NCBI GenBank assembly: GCA_016165875.1
Contig: JABBOT010000027.1
Coordinates: forward strand, 2,333,939 to 2,397,938
Direction: 5' to 3'
Length of the DNA stretch: 64,000 nt
Origin: Acanthopleura granulata
Taxonomy: Eukaryota; Mollusca; Polyplacophora; Chitonida; Chitonidae
Numbering within the stretch: position 1 is the stretch's first letter; each line of letters opens with the position of its first letter. The position numbers and the translations under genes were made by a program. Positions 1 to 12,602 of this stretch are shown piece after piece. The notes beneath the pieces are model-generated. The model saw nothing but the letters and a program-made list of their open reading frames with translations, had not been told where the DNA came from and did not search any database.

Positions 1-690
1 GACATTTTAAAAGCTTTTGACTTGTCATTAAGCTGAATGTTCATTAAGGGAGATAACCCTGTGGCTTAACTTGTCAGTCATGAGCTGCAGGGATTCTCTC
101 CCCTGATGGATGATGCATGTATGTGTATATATACATATGGTGCTGAAAAAAAATGTACGCAGGGCAGCACTTTATCTTGCCTGTGAATGAAATTCAGTGT
201 TAGACAGAGCGATATAAGAGGACATGGCAATTCAGCTTTGTGAGGTTGGTTTAGGGATCAGTAAAGTTATATTCACATTCACAGTTACAGTCAGGTTTGA
301 ATAGAGTATTCATCTTTTTTTTTGTCAATAGACAGCATTTACATAAATGCAGGTATTAAGACACTTGACAGCAGAGAGTTAAATGCACTCACATGCTGAA
401 CATTGGAGAAACAATGAAAGTCTTTCCAAACTCTTTCTTCATAGGTCCTTAAATGTTAAAATGTGTGATATGTAGATATAAATAATTTCTGCCATGACAA
501 ATTGCAGCGTACATGCAATAGATTATTGTTCATTTCTTACATATACCTTCCTTGGTATGTACAACTTTGATGGTATTACATGATGCCATGAAGCAATGGA
601 AGGTCATGCTGTTTGCTGTTGAGAATGTCAGGGCAATCAAAACGGTGAGAGTTATACATGTAAATGTCTTGTTCACAGATTGACGTCAGC

Positions 691-876
691 TTATAGTTCG
701 TCTGCACTTTGATACAAATCATTCTCCACAAACTCGGTGTCATCATTTGATTGGCCTGGGCTTTTGTGAGGAAACGAGGAAGCTCTGTCGTCATCTTTGC
801 CTGCTGAATGAGCAGTTTGTTCTGGTACCTTGGAATCAAAGTCCACCTTCTCCAAAACATGGTAGAAATGTGTCAC
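691..876 (-). pseudogene. Diverged duplicate of the receptor's terminal tail segment
   Basis: An open frame just 3' of the receptor stop ends with FVENDLYQSADEL. This parallels the receptor's own end, FEENDMYENVD, and the preceding SPGQSNDDTE parallels SSGQMNEEIE. A possible splice acceptor (GAGCACAG) precedes it near 876. A strong donor (GAA|GTAAGT, at 912/911) lies directly after the receptor stop codon. The stop sits before that donor, so this copy would be 3' UTR, unless another donor inside the tail exon is used. I could not find a phase-compatible join. It is therefore a decayed duplicate or an unproven alternative last exon. Confidence 0.5.
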
Positions 877-912
877 CTGTGCTCTATTGTTGGGGCCTCT
901 GGCTGACTTACT

Positions 913-3900
913 TCAATCGACATTTTCATACATGTCATTTTCTTCAAACTCGATTTCTTCATTCATTTGGCCAGAGCTTTCATGAGACATGGAGATAAGA
1001 GTTTTACCTTCCCCAGATTCTCCTGACTGAAGCTTATCTGGGATTTCCGAGTATATGGCTGCAGCAGCAGGAGCTGATGTACCGTTGTATGTGTCAGTGG
1101 TACTTTCTGACAAACTGTCTTTGTCTTTGTACTGGCCAGTGCTGTTATGGTCTTGGTACAGTTTGTTGTAGGTGTTGTCTGTTGGCTTTCGGTGAGCCAC
1201 GCTGGATGGATGGACTGTGGCCACACTCTGTATGTGGTCATACTCCTCGCCCTCTGCTGTGTGGTTGTAGACGTTTCCACCATTGTTGTTTTGCATGCCT
1301 TGGTTGTCCGTGCCCTCCACAGTGCCATCTGCTCCTATGTGATCATAGCCTGTGGTGTGTGGGGGCGGACTCCTGACCACAAGCGGGAGATCCACAGTGG
1401 TGTTCTCATACATGGCCCTAGGTATGCCATAATTCAGGAAAACAGCGGATTCTGTATACTTCCTACTTTTGTGCCTCCTGTTTAAAAATAAAGCAAAACT
1501 GTAAACAAGACAGTTGAAAGAATTTAGGTATTTATTTGATTGATGGATCAGTGTGTCTTGCTGTGCTGATATTTCACCATTATCAGCTATGTGCAGACAG
1601 ACTAGAGAAGCACACCTGACATGTAATACATGCCCGACAAAACCCAGGGAAGTTGTTGCATTATTCGATGTCAAGCATGTCTTCACCATATATGTGTGTT
1701 GCCATGGGCATTAAGCCAGTTGCAAAGCCGTGACAAACTACTTGCTGTGGACATCAGGCATGTGACTTTCGGGCATGCAGCCTTATTTGTGTAACCTGTC
1801 GTGTTCTTGCAGATGGGGCCAGTCAGAAGGCTACAGTACTTGTCAACAAATTCATAACTTTGCAACATTAGTATCACTTTACTATAGCAGACCTCTTCAA
1901 ATTCAGATTCCCCAGAATGTGATGCAATGAGTCATACTTGCAAGGAGCAATGAGATGAACACTTAGGATAATCTCAGATAGATATTGTGTTGTTTTTGTG
2001 GATTACTGGAATGGTTAAGAGGTTGAGAATGATGTTGGAACATGATACACTTACAGTTTTGTGGTGCAGTAACATTAATGTTACTAGCTTGGTCCTGCCT
2101 GTTTTCAACATTATCATACCTGTCAACTATCGCCTTTTTATTGCAAGTCTCTTTTTTTTTTTTCATTGAAAAGCAGATTCTCATGGTCACCGTACATGTA
2201 TTAAATCTCACGTTTTTTTGGACAAATATCTTTCATTCCATTATTGTGGGCGTGGGGGGCTTTGCCACAGTAGAGTTTGAAAGCAGGACTTCACCGTGAA
2301 CCTGATGACGGTCTGCAGCACCTGGAGCCCAGCTTTTTCGTTTTCTTACTTTTTGGTCCTATTTGAGTTGACAGCTCTGCATTATACAGTAATTGACCTG
2401 TCAAAGCCAATGACAGCTTTGTTCATGCAGCGAATATACATGTATATAATTACTATAGAAAGCAGCGTACCTGTAGAGAAAGATGACAAGCACCACTGCT
2501 ATGACAACCACAAAAAATCCACCAATCACTGAGCCTACTATTACTGCAACTGCAAAGTAATAAATATTCAGTTAGACTATATTTATAAAAATCAAGTTAT
2601 TTTTTGTTTACTGTATTTCACCTTAAGTTTGAAATATAAACATGGCTTTAAGAAGCACATGAAAACCTAACTACTGATGCCAACACCTATCAGTGTTCAC
2701 GAAAAAAATTTTAATTGGTCATGTAAAGTGGATGAATCAGTCAAAGAAAAAATATCAGCTTCAATTGAAATACAATGGTTGAACTATTTTATGGAAGAAA
2801 AACAAAGAATTCTGCTCTGCAATTGGGTCACTTTTTGCTCAAGTTAAAAATTTTCAGTAAGAAATTAACACGAAAATGAAGTCTTCAAAAACAAATTTCA
2901 TCACTACATGTGACTGTACACAATGAACACTGTCCACTTTTACAGTGTGAGATAATATCATATTGACATACCATTGTAGTGAACTAAGATGAATGATCTT
3001 GTAAGAAGTTATCAGACTGAATGGTAGATACTATGTTAGGTTAAGCATAATACTTGTTTGTTCACAATTAAAGCAGTGTGCCTGAAAGTGAAATATAAAT
3101 ACCTTGTGATGAATTGTCACTGTCCTCAACATTAATGGCTGAAGTATTGGATGTTGTGATCGTGGTGATTGTGTTACTGCCCATTGGTGAAGAAGGAGTT
3201 ATGCTTGCTGACATTTCAGTTTGGTTCGGTTGTGTAGAGGATAAACCTGTACTAGAATTGGTCATGGGGCTGGTGACATTGACAGTGGTTTTTGTCAGAT
3301 GTGCTTTTGTTCCGTTCATCGTCGTTGCAGTGCTGACATTCGTGGGAGAGGTTGATGATTGAGTTGTCTCCGTTGTTGTAGTTGTTAGAGGCTTGTCAAC
3401 CACAGATCTTCCACAGGAAATTACTGGCTGGGACTCACCGACTGTTTGAAAAAGACAGTGTAGAATTTGACAATGTACGTAGCCCAGCAAGAATGCTTAA
3501 TCAACAATATGTTGGATTTTTTCAGAGTGCAACATTTCTCTGTTCATTTTAGATATTTTATACTATGATTTATTTGTCCCTAGTTAACTTGCTGTTAAGA
3601 AGTATAAAGCTGATTCAGCATTTTAGAGATCTGGTGAGTTCACGCTGGTTTAGGCGAGATAATGTGGGAAGGACTCACGAACTAACGTGGCCAAAAGTCA
3701 TGATTTGGCAGCAAATGGTAAAAGTGCAGTTGAGCTGAAACACCAGAGTATGGGAGATGTATATTCAGTTCAGTTGATACTTTTGTATGATTGGTGTTTA
3801 TGCCGTGTTCAGGAATATTTCACTTATAGATGGCAGCCAGCATTATCGTGGGAGGAAAGTTGTTTATCTCATTGAGCCAGCGTGAGCTGGTCTTTAACTT

Positions 3901-6900
3901 TAAGTGATCACATTGGTGAAATGCTCCTCTGCCACACAGGACCCTGTGCACACACACGCCTTCCCCTGTTTTGAAGTAAGGTGAGGTATTGTGTGTATGC
4001 TGTATAGTATTGTCAGTCTCAGTGTCCTGGTAAACTTATCTGCAGTTGTCGTGTACATGGATTTCGTGAAATATGTAAAATGGCAGAGGTCATCTGGTCT
4101 AGTGGTTAAGCCTGCGACATGAATTTGTAGAATCCTATACTTTCACTGTTTGTGGAGCCTTGGTGACAGTAAGCCATTGACTATGTTTGTGTATACATCT
4201 CATGTGGGAAAATTTGTTAGTAACTTGCCACAGGTCAGTGGTTTAACTTAGGCACTGTGGTTCCCTTCTCCCATAAAACTGACCACTATATCTATAATTC
4301 TAGAGGTTTAACATTAATCAAATAAATGAATAAACAAGTAAATCAAATGTATGAAAGCTTTAAATGAGCAGTTAATTTATTTACTTTGTGTTAAAATTCA
4401 CTCACCAGTGCATTGTAAGGTCAACTCTTATTTTAAGATTATAACTTGGTCATGTATATGAAAGAAGTATGCAGGCCCACCTGGATGTACCTTAAACCAC
4501 ACAGTTTGATCTTCTGTGGAGCAATCTCTGGTGTAGTGGATCCTGGTGATATCAGAATTGTTCACCAGGTATTCATTTGTCATTGCAACTGATGCATTTG
4601 TCATTTGCCTTGACATGCTGTTATCATCCATACTCCAGTCTACTCTGAGAGAAGCATTTATACAGGTATGTTCATTGGTTTGAGGCATCTTCACATCCAC
4701 AGCCATAAGCTGATGAGAGCCACCCTTGACCACACAGGTACAGTTCTGAACCTTGTTTTTGTCAACATTATAAATGTGTATCAGGTTTGTGGGTGATGTA
4801 ACATTCCAAGTCTCGTTACCACACAGGTCCATCATCTCTCTCTCTGTTACAAAACAGTGTACATGTAGATTAGTTAACATCATATATTTTTTTCAAAATC
4901 AAGATACATAACTTGCTGAGCTGGATAGTTGTGAGATAAATTGCAGCGCAAGTAATTAACTCAAGATGAGTTGTTTCAGCAATTTGTGTTAAGTTAAAAA
5001 AAAGAGAATACATATTTACATCTAACTGCTTTATATGACAGCATTCATCAATTTCATATAAATGAACCAGTCTGTATTCTTTCTGATTTGAAAAAGTATC
5101 TCTTCCAAATGTTTGATATCATTTGCTAGGGAGATAGGATTCACTTCGGGTTTTGATGATGCCATTTCCTGAATTTAACACTGGTTTTCAGACATAGGTA
5201 AATATATATCAAATGTAGCAAATTGTAGGTGATTTCAGTATGCGTTTGATTCTGTTACACAAGACCCAGGGGAAATATCTCTAAGAAAAAAATTATTGAT
5301 CACAATTGTCTGTTAACTGACATACATCAGATCATTGGCTACTGTGTGGTCCAGCTCTCATGATTCTAGCTTTCATTGTTTTTATACTTTAGGTTCAAAT
5401 ATGATTTCTTCAAAATGCAGAAATAGAAAGAAAACTGTATATTTTAGACATTAAATATGAGCCATTGAATTTGGCATGGCAAGATTACATGTAAAGCCCT
5501 GTTTTGTCTTCTGAAGTTTTCCACCATTTTCTTTTTTTCCCCACTTCTTAGTCGAGTAAAATCTTGAAACCAGTGAAAAATATTGATATATGTTGATTCT
5601 TCACCCAAAATTACATCTGAAGAGATCAAGTAGAAGTTTCTGTGAAAATGAAACATAACTCAAACTGGGTTATGTCACCTATTAAACATAGCCTCAGAAG
5701 CCAAATTTGCATAAATCAAAGTAAAGTTCTAGAAAAGATATAGGAGAACACATATGCACTAATTTCAGGTCAAGAGATAGAGCTGTTTAGGAGGAGAAGA
5801 TTTCAGATGGAATTGAAAGTAATTCAATATGGCCACCAGATTGTGTGTACTGTAAGGTGACAAAGTTTTTAAAGCATAGTTCTAACAGTTCTGAGTGGGG
5901 GACTAACAAATTTGGTGGAATTTGTTGGTAATAATGTAGGGCCTCCAGTCTGAAAGGCTTGAACCCCTAGAAGTATTCAGTAATCATAATTATGTATGGT
6001 CTATTAATCAAGCCTCAGCATAAAGCATATGTGAGATTGGAGCTTGGCAGAATGATTAGATGTGCTTACTGTTGAATCACTTGGACACGCGAGGTATCGG
6101 TTCAGAATGGGCCTAGGTCAAGATTTCTCCTACTCTCATTGAGTACATGTGGGAGAGTTTGTCAGTAACTTGGTCAAGGTCAGGGCTTTACCACTTGACC
6201 AAAGGATCTGAAAGCTGTTGTAGACTTACGTCAGACTTAGTATCATCTTCATATCAGTTTACATTAGCCTGCTAACCCATGTTTACCACGGAAGCCCCCC
6301 CAGGTACATTTTAATTAGTCAGGATATCCTAACAGTGACAATGGGGAGGTCATAGCATAACCGTATTGTTGGGGTAGGAATAGAATAAGGATGAGAAAGG
6401 ATTGTGTTAGAGGCATTATCTCAAAGATATGAGGAGCTTGAGAGACATTCAGTAAAACATTAATACTAAAATCACCCTTTTTTAGCTTGCCTGTACAAAA
6501 TAAGTTGAGGTTAGAAGGGATGAAGTGCAGTGCTGGTGTTATTCTTCAGGTTTTCTGCTTACCACCTGTATTCAAGTAGTGGGGATAGCGTATCATAAAG
6601 ATAAAGTTTTGACTTTTAACTGAATGGTTAAGGTATTTTATTAAGCTCTAATGTACGTGTCATAAAGATGAAGCTTTTCTGTTGAGTTCCGTCTCATCTA
6701 CAGCAATTACAAAATTATCTATTGGAACTATACATGGAATGTTAAGGTAAGTATAATATTAACGATGCTTTGTTTAAGAAAATAGTTGTACATGTTCTCC
6801 AAACTTTACCAGGACAGAGAAGTTCTGATATTAGATCACATGGTACTGGTTAGGGTTATTTCATGATAGTTTAGCTGACTTAATGTGAACTCTTAGGACT

Positions 6901-8955
6901 AACCATTTGAGGATGTTTCTCCAAACTTACTTGCTTTGGTGTTCTCCAAAAAGCCCAGTATACTAGCATGCATGTAATACTGAGATGTAATGGAAGGATG
7001 ACGTCCCTTCCTTACTTACTCAAGCCTCAAGCATACCTTGGGCACTGATGTCCTACAAGGCAAATCCTTGTATCCATTTTCACTTTTCAAGCTGAAATTC
7101 GTCAAGAACTATTTCTGAAAGATATTATATTGTGGAATTATGTGGATTCATGCCACTTACTTTGAAGACATGTATAATTAGCCATGAAATAGTTGTATGA
7201 TGAACAGTTGATAGATTCCTTTGGTGAAGTTGATGGAGAACATTGTGTGGAAGCTGAACACAAGGAAAAAACGGAGTTGTCCCTCAACAGATTGCCTGTG
7301 TTGATTATCTGTGAACAATTCGCTCCTTGCACAGACCCTGGACAAGTCTGAGGCTGGTTCTGAAGGTTTGCGTACCATAAGGACAACACCTCAATCCTGC
7401 CGGGAGGGTGGGTACAGTTCATGGTGACTGTATCAGAAGTGTCATTGATGCAGACGCTATCTGTTTGAACTTGTCTGATTTTACCTGTAATCATAAATTA
7501 CACATAATGCTAAACCTTTATTAGAATATATATAGTAAATAAATTTGTTATTCACTGTTATAAAAAAAAATAAACTGTTATTAGACAAATGTGACTTGGT
7601 TCAGTGATGTTATTTATCTTTTTGGATACCTGTGTTATTATAATGCAGTTCAAGATGTTTTTAGTCAGATGTACAACTCAGTTACAACATGCTATGCATT
7701 CTTCTGAATACCTTTGTTTATATTATAATGTTGTTTCATAAGTTTTAACTTAGTTCAGTAACGTTATGCAACCTTTTGGATATCAGTAGTATTGTAATTC
7801 TGCATAAGATATCTACTACATCATGGTTCAAGTATACGGAGTTCTTACAAATTCTTTGTTCCATTTTATATGGTGATATCATCTCTGTAATTAGGATCTA
7901 TAGGCCTTTATAAGAATGAATTAACAAATTGAAAGTTGTATTGAATGATATTGGTATATGCAGCATTTAAGTTACAGAACTGAATTGAAAGAGACCTACA
8001 TGGAACCACAAAGAGACCTACATGTAATCGGTGTCCACCCACCATAATGCTGGTCGCCGTCGTATAAGTTAAATATTCATTAGTATGGTGTAAAACACCA
8101 ATCAGATAAGTAAGGTCAGATCTACATGTAACCACAACCTGAAGAGCAGGAGAATGCATTGTGCTCTGTTCTCTGCATTGTGCTCTGTTCTAGAAAGTAT
8201 CATATAATAATAAAGGTGGTGAGGGTTATTTGTGTAAGAAATAGGATGACTAGTGCACCTCACCAGGTATATGTACCTGGGTAGTCCATGGCTAGTTCTG
8301 TGAATTCAGACTTATAGTGGATCTGTGAATTCAGGCATGTGTCCTAAGTGTTATTTTCCAAAGGCATAGTAACGCCATGATCAGTTCTGTGCATTTGAAC
8401 ATGATCTCTCTATACATTACTGAGGGCTTTATGTTTTACTGTAACTTTTCTAGATAGTTCTGGACCTGAGTGTTACATGCAGTCCACTGGGGATGAACAC
8501 ATGATGATTTATAAAGACTTTATCCATGTAAAATTTTGTCACAGAAAATTAAGCACTATGGGTATATAATGCACATTTGAAAAATCTAGCAAATACAGGA
8601 GATTCTAGAAATAAAGATTTACAGCAGTGTTCAGTTTGGATGATGGAATATGCGTCCTTTACTGCAGTAAATACACCAAATTAGTAGTTAGCACGGTCAG
8701 GTAACCTGTAGGGGTTGGTTATTGTTTGTGGAGATAAATATTGCTGATAAAGCCTAAATCACTTATGAAAAAACATCTCTTGTTATTAAAATTAATGACT
8801 GATGATGGCTTAATGCCACATTGGCAATATCTCAGAATCACTCAGTAACTTTTTGTAAAGAAATTGTCCTTACCCATTAGCGCAATGAAGCAGAGGAAGT
8901 GTGAGACATTGGATAACAAGTATGTCAGGCAGGACATGGCTGTTGTGGTTGTCAT
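913..8955 (-). CDS. SUEL-lectin-like / CUB-like / mucin-stalk transmembrane receptor, complete, 6 exons
   Basis: Exons in transcript order: 8955-8874, 7484-7161, 4843-4481, 3441-3103, 2549-2471, 1477-913. Together they make 1752 nt (583 residues plus stop) with canonical GT..AG introns and matching phases. Residues 1-27 form a hydrophobic signal peptide (start MTTTTAMSCL). Residues 28-135 hold eight cysteines spaced like SUEL-type lectins, ending YFMANYTC; the usual YGR and DPC motifs are absent, so sugar binding is uncertain. Residues 137-256 resemble a CUB domain (WNVTSP, then NCTCVV, five Cys). Residues 258-369 are Thr/Ser-rich with many N-x-S/T sites, a mucin-like stalk. Residues 370-395 are the membrane span, followed by basic RRHKSRK. 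The 188-residue tail has Tyr motifs at 419, 440, 475, 499, 538 and 579. I infer a surface recognition receptor, perhaps immune. The family name is not recognised. It probably lies antisense within an ASCC3 intron. Start chosen because ATG opens the signal peptide and the exon ends in a phase-1 donor. Confidence 0.8.
3785..3865 (-). repeat. SINE tail fragment (family A)
   Basis: The reverse strand shows the common family A tail: a CACCATAATGCTGG-like block, AAGTGAAATATTC, then CACCAATCA. It lies in the receptor intron between the stalk and CUB-like exons. Confidence 0.6.
4085..4345 (+). repeat. tRNA-headed SINE, family B
   Basis: The head contains TGGTCTAGTGG, a perfect match to the RNA polymerase III A box consensus. 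A body follows with CATGTGGGAAAATTTGTTAGTAACTTGCC and CCATAAAACTGACC blocks, then a tail with ATCAAATAAATGAATAA. The same body recurs at about 6140-6200, 18495-18620, 41555-41690, 54560-54720 and 60000-60075. It is a retroposed element, not a tRNA gene, because the cloverleaf is lost. Confidence 0.65.
6045..6210 (+). repeat. tRNA-headed SINE, family B, 5' part
   Basis: A decayed A-box-like start (TGGCAGAATGATTAG) and a B-box-like GGTTCAGAATG are followed by the family B block CATGTGGGAGAGTTTGTCAG. It lies in the receptor's 2.3-kb intron (4844-7160), where I see no exon. Confidence 0.5.
8030..8115 (+). repeat. SINE tail fragment (family A)
   Basis: It shows CCCACCATAATGCTGG, GTCGTATAAGTTAAATATTC and AAAACACCAATCA, the last third of the family A element, in the first receptor intron. 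Confidence 0.6.
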
Positions 8956-8984
8956 TCTGCTTATTTTGTAGAAGTTCAGAAGTC

Positions 8985-9965
8985 TACTGACCCTGCTCTC
9001 AAATGCCTCAGTTTGACAGGTCAGTGTCAGCTGATCCTGCTGTCAAATGTCTCAGTATGACAAGTCAATGCCAACTGGTCTTTCTGTCAAATGTCTCAAT
9101 GTGACAAGTAGATGTCAGCTGATCCTGCTGTCAAATGTCTCAATATGACAAGTAGATGCCAGCTGATCCTGCTGTCAAATGTCTCAATATGACAAGTAGA
9201 TGTCAACTGATCCTGCTGTCAAATGTCTCAATATGACAAGTAGATGTCTGCTCATCCTGATCTCAAATGTCTCAATATGACAAGTAGATGTCTGCTCATC
9301 CTGATCTCAGGGTAACAGGTAGATAGATGTCTGCTCATCCTGATCTCACATGTTTCAGTGTGACAGGTAGATGCTGATCCTGATCTCAGTGTAACAAGTC
9401 GATGTCTGCTGATCCTGCACTCAAATATCACAGTATGACAAGTAGATGTCTGCTCATCCTGATCTCAGGGTAACAGGTAGATAGACGTCTGCTCATACTG
9501 ATCTCAAATGTCTCAGTGTGACTGGTAGATGTCTGATGATCCTGCTCTCAGTGTGACAAGTATATGTTGGCTGATCCTGCTCTCAAATATCTTGGTGTGA
9601 CAGGTAGATGTCAGCTGATACTGCTCTCAGATGTCTCTGTGTGACAGGTAGATGTCTGATGATCCTGGTCTCAGATGTCTCATTGGGACAGGTAGATGTC
9701 GGCTGACCCTGCTCTCAAATATCTCTGTGTGACAGGTAGATGTCAACTGATCCTGCTCTCAAATGTCTAACTGTGACAGGTAGATGTTTGATGATCCTGA
9801 TCAGGAGAGGATCTAGACAAGTAAAGCTGGTAAGACATCTACTGATCCAGATCTCAGATGTCTGTACACGAAAGGTAGATACCAACTGATCCTGATCTCA
9901 GATGCCTCATTGTGACTGGAAGATAACTGATTATCTTCGTATCAAATATCTCAGAGTGAAAGATA
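8985..9965 (+). repeat. 44-bp minisatellite, about 20 degenerate units
   Basis: Units read roughly TCAAATGTCTCAATATGACA then AGTAGATGTCAGCTGATCCTGC. They are cleanest at 9060-9230 and drift outwards. The array begins only about 30 bp upstream of the receptor start codon, so it occupies the likely proximal promoter or 5' UTR of that gene. The units carry no open coding frame shared along the array. Confidence 0.85.
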
Positions 9966-12602
9966 CGTGTACATCCCATGTGGTCCTATTGAGTAATAGA
10001 TCTGTGCTCACCACAGCAGGATTCACGGAGACATGCAGAGCTCTAATCCAACCCTGCACAGTACAGTCTCACTCTCAGTTAGCATGCAGGAGGACTCTGT
10101 AGCACTGGTAGTATTCAGTAATCCTGTTCCCTGGTATTTCACCTGACACAAAAGACTCGAGCTGAGTTGTCACATGTATGTATACTCCAGTGCAGTTGGC
10201 GGTTTGTAGACTGCCTTATTTGCATAGTAGCTGTTGTCACATCAGAGTATGTCAGCAATCACACACGGTGTATCTCTGTGAATAATTACTTTTCGCTCAA
10301 GTTATCCCATGAACATAATTGGCAAGGTGGCTATGTCTGAATGTGCTGCATGTAATGTGTGTTTTCATCTGGTAAACTAGGCCACCTGTCTTTAGATGTG
10401 ATTTGCCCCAGGTGAGGCTCTTTATGAGTGGGAGATGACAGATTTACACAAAATCAGAAAATGTACAAGTTACATACACAAGTAAAGCTGTTAAGAGATT
10501 TGAGAACAAAACCCTCAGCCAGGCTACACTATAAGTATGAGGACATTGTGTTCATGCTACAGACCAGTCTTTGTGCTTTTTTTCCTGTACTAATTCCTGT
10601 TCACCTGTCCAGGGAAAGTAAATAAAAAAAGCCTAGGTGTGTGAACATCAGGTGACATTGAGTGAGTGTTTCTGGAATGTGACTGTTATTCACCATGACT
10701 GGGTTTTCTTTACCGCAATCCCCCCTCCACCATCCAGATCTTATCGCTCCTCCTTGGTAATTCTTAATAATTATTTACAGAGACTGATATACACAATCAA
10801 CATAATAGCTGATGTGCTCTCCTGAGGCCTGAGGCTCTCCCTGTCTAACATTCACACAAACTTTCATCCTGTCATCCTAGAAATCTATAATCAAGCTGAT
10901 AATAAAGTATAATGTAAATCATAAAGTACTGCTCATCTAGAAATATGTACATGTATATGTGTGGCTAAATGTTTATACATATGAACATTAGTTTCTGTGT
11001 AGGTTTTGAAGCTCTAAGTTTTATGTACAACCTCTACTATGAAGGTAGGATTACTAAAGCTTAATTGTGCTTTGCGTCTGACCGTAACATAAAAATGTCT
11101 GTGATGTCTCAAGTGAAATCAAAGAATAAAACATTGGCATGAGGATGAACCCTAATGATTTTCAGCAACCTGGACCATTTCCTTCAAGGTCATTGGTTAC
11201 ATTTAAAGTAAATTTTATGAAAGTCTTTTACACGATATCACTAGAATAGTTTAGCCCAAGTTCACCAAACTTGCACCACACTTGCTCTTTGACATGAGGA
11301 AGAAACCTATTAATTTTCAGTGACCTTGACACTTTGTTTTAAGGTCATTCACGGTCATTGTTAAATTGTGTAAAAGACATGTAAAAGTTCTATCTCTTCA
11401 ATAGTTTGTCCCAAGTTCACCAAATTTATACCACACCTACAAAAGTTTATGAATGGCTGGTATTTTACATAATATCTGGTGGAATGTATCTGTGTGTTAC
11501 ATTGTACATGTGCGTAAGGCTGAGGGGTTTGAAGTGCATTGAACTATATTTTTTCTGTACTTAAATGTGAAAAATAGTTTAATCCATATTTTGTTATACC
11601 TATATAATAGAGACAGTATCATGGACAACTGATGTCACAAGAAGTTTTTCTGCTTAAGCACAGCAGTTACCATCATAATTAGATGTTTTTTATGTTAAAC
11701 ATTTATGATATCAAAGAGGTAATTAAAGAATATGAAGTGATGAAGAAATAGTAAATCAGGGTGACGTGTATGTAGTCCATATCAGTCCTCACACATGGTC
11801 TACAGGTTTACTGTCTGAGGATAAAACAGTGCACATTGTACATATTGTGGCATACACATACTATTGCTACTAGTCATTTCAGGTAAATAGTTCAAGTAAC
11901 ACCTGGCTACTAAGACATGGTCTGAAGATATCAGGATTTCTTGAAATGTCACTTCCTTGTTAATTAGACCCATGATAAGTTATGCTGACTTGCATTTTTT
12001 GAGTAAAATATATATTAGAACATTTAGTGAATTAATTAAGAAATAATGATTCTTTATCTAGCCAGCTGTAAAGCAGCCCTCTCATGAGGGGAATGCCTAT
12101 AGATTTTGTCGGGATTTATCTGCCGCCGCCTATGCCACATTGCTCAGCATGATTCATTGTTTGAATCTAGGCCTTAAAACACACATTTGTATACCAACTA
12201 TCAACATAGTGAACATTATGGGTCACTAAATGCAACACTAATTTTGAAAAAAATGTATGACATAAATGACTAAAGTAAGAAATGAGGAGAGTTTCATACA
12301 AATTAGAGAATTCACTCCACAGTTCTCAGTGATGACAAAAGGATGCAAGAAATGTTTTAGACAAACATATTCAATCAGTGTCTAAATTATGTATCATTGA
12401 TTGAATTGAAGGGGCCGAATTAGGAAGCTTATTTTTTCTGTGTGGTATTGTGGTATTGTGGTACTGTAGAGAACATGGAATTCCCTGTCAGAGGACTAAA
12501 CCAAAACTTTGTATATCCGTGTGATTGGAAGACAAATATCACTGCAGCAAAAGCAGAAATCCTCTACTCTTCATTTTAAAGGAGTACATACAAATGAAAA
12601 CA
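9966..12602. other. Non-coding stretch (presumed ASCC3 intron), partly repeat
   Basis: I find no exon-like segment here. A dispersed repeat copy with TTCAAGGTCATTGG blocks spans about 11150-11560. The remainder is AT-rich sequence without recognisable signals. Confidence 0.5.
11150..11560 (+). repeat. Dispersed repeat with AGGTCA half-sites (copy 1)
   Basis: It contains two units, each with GATTTTCAG..., AAGGTCATT and CCCAAGTTCACCAAA. A tail with GAATGGCTGGTATT and TGAAGTGCATTG follows. The same order of blocks recurs at 48440-49240, showing a mobile or dispersed family of unknown class. Confidence 0.65.

Noticed and set aside
1077..1485. Plus-strand frames of 99 and 112 codons
   Set aside because: They are antisense shadows of the receptor tail exon and have no domain features.
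4085..4160. tRNA gene
   Set aside because: The A box is perfect but no cloverleaf forms and the sequence continues into a SINE body present at several sites; likewise for the family A heads.
8985..9965. Repeat array considered as a CRISPR array
   Set aside because: Units are contiguous degenerate tandem repeats without unique spacers, and the genome is eukaryotic.
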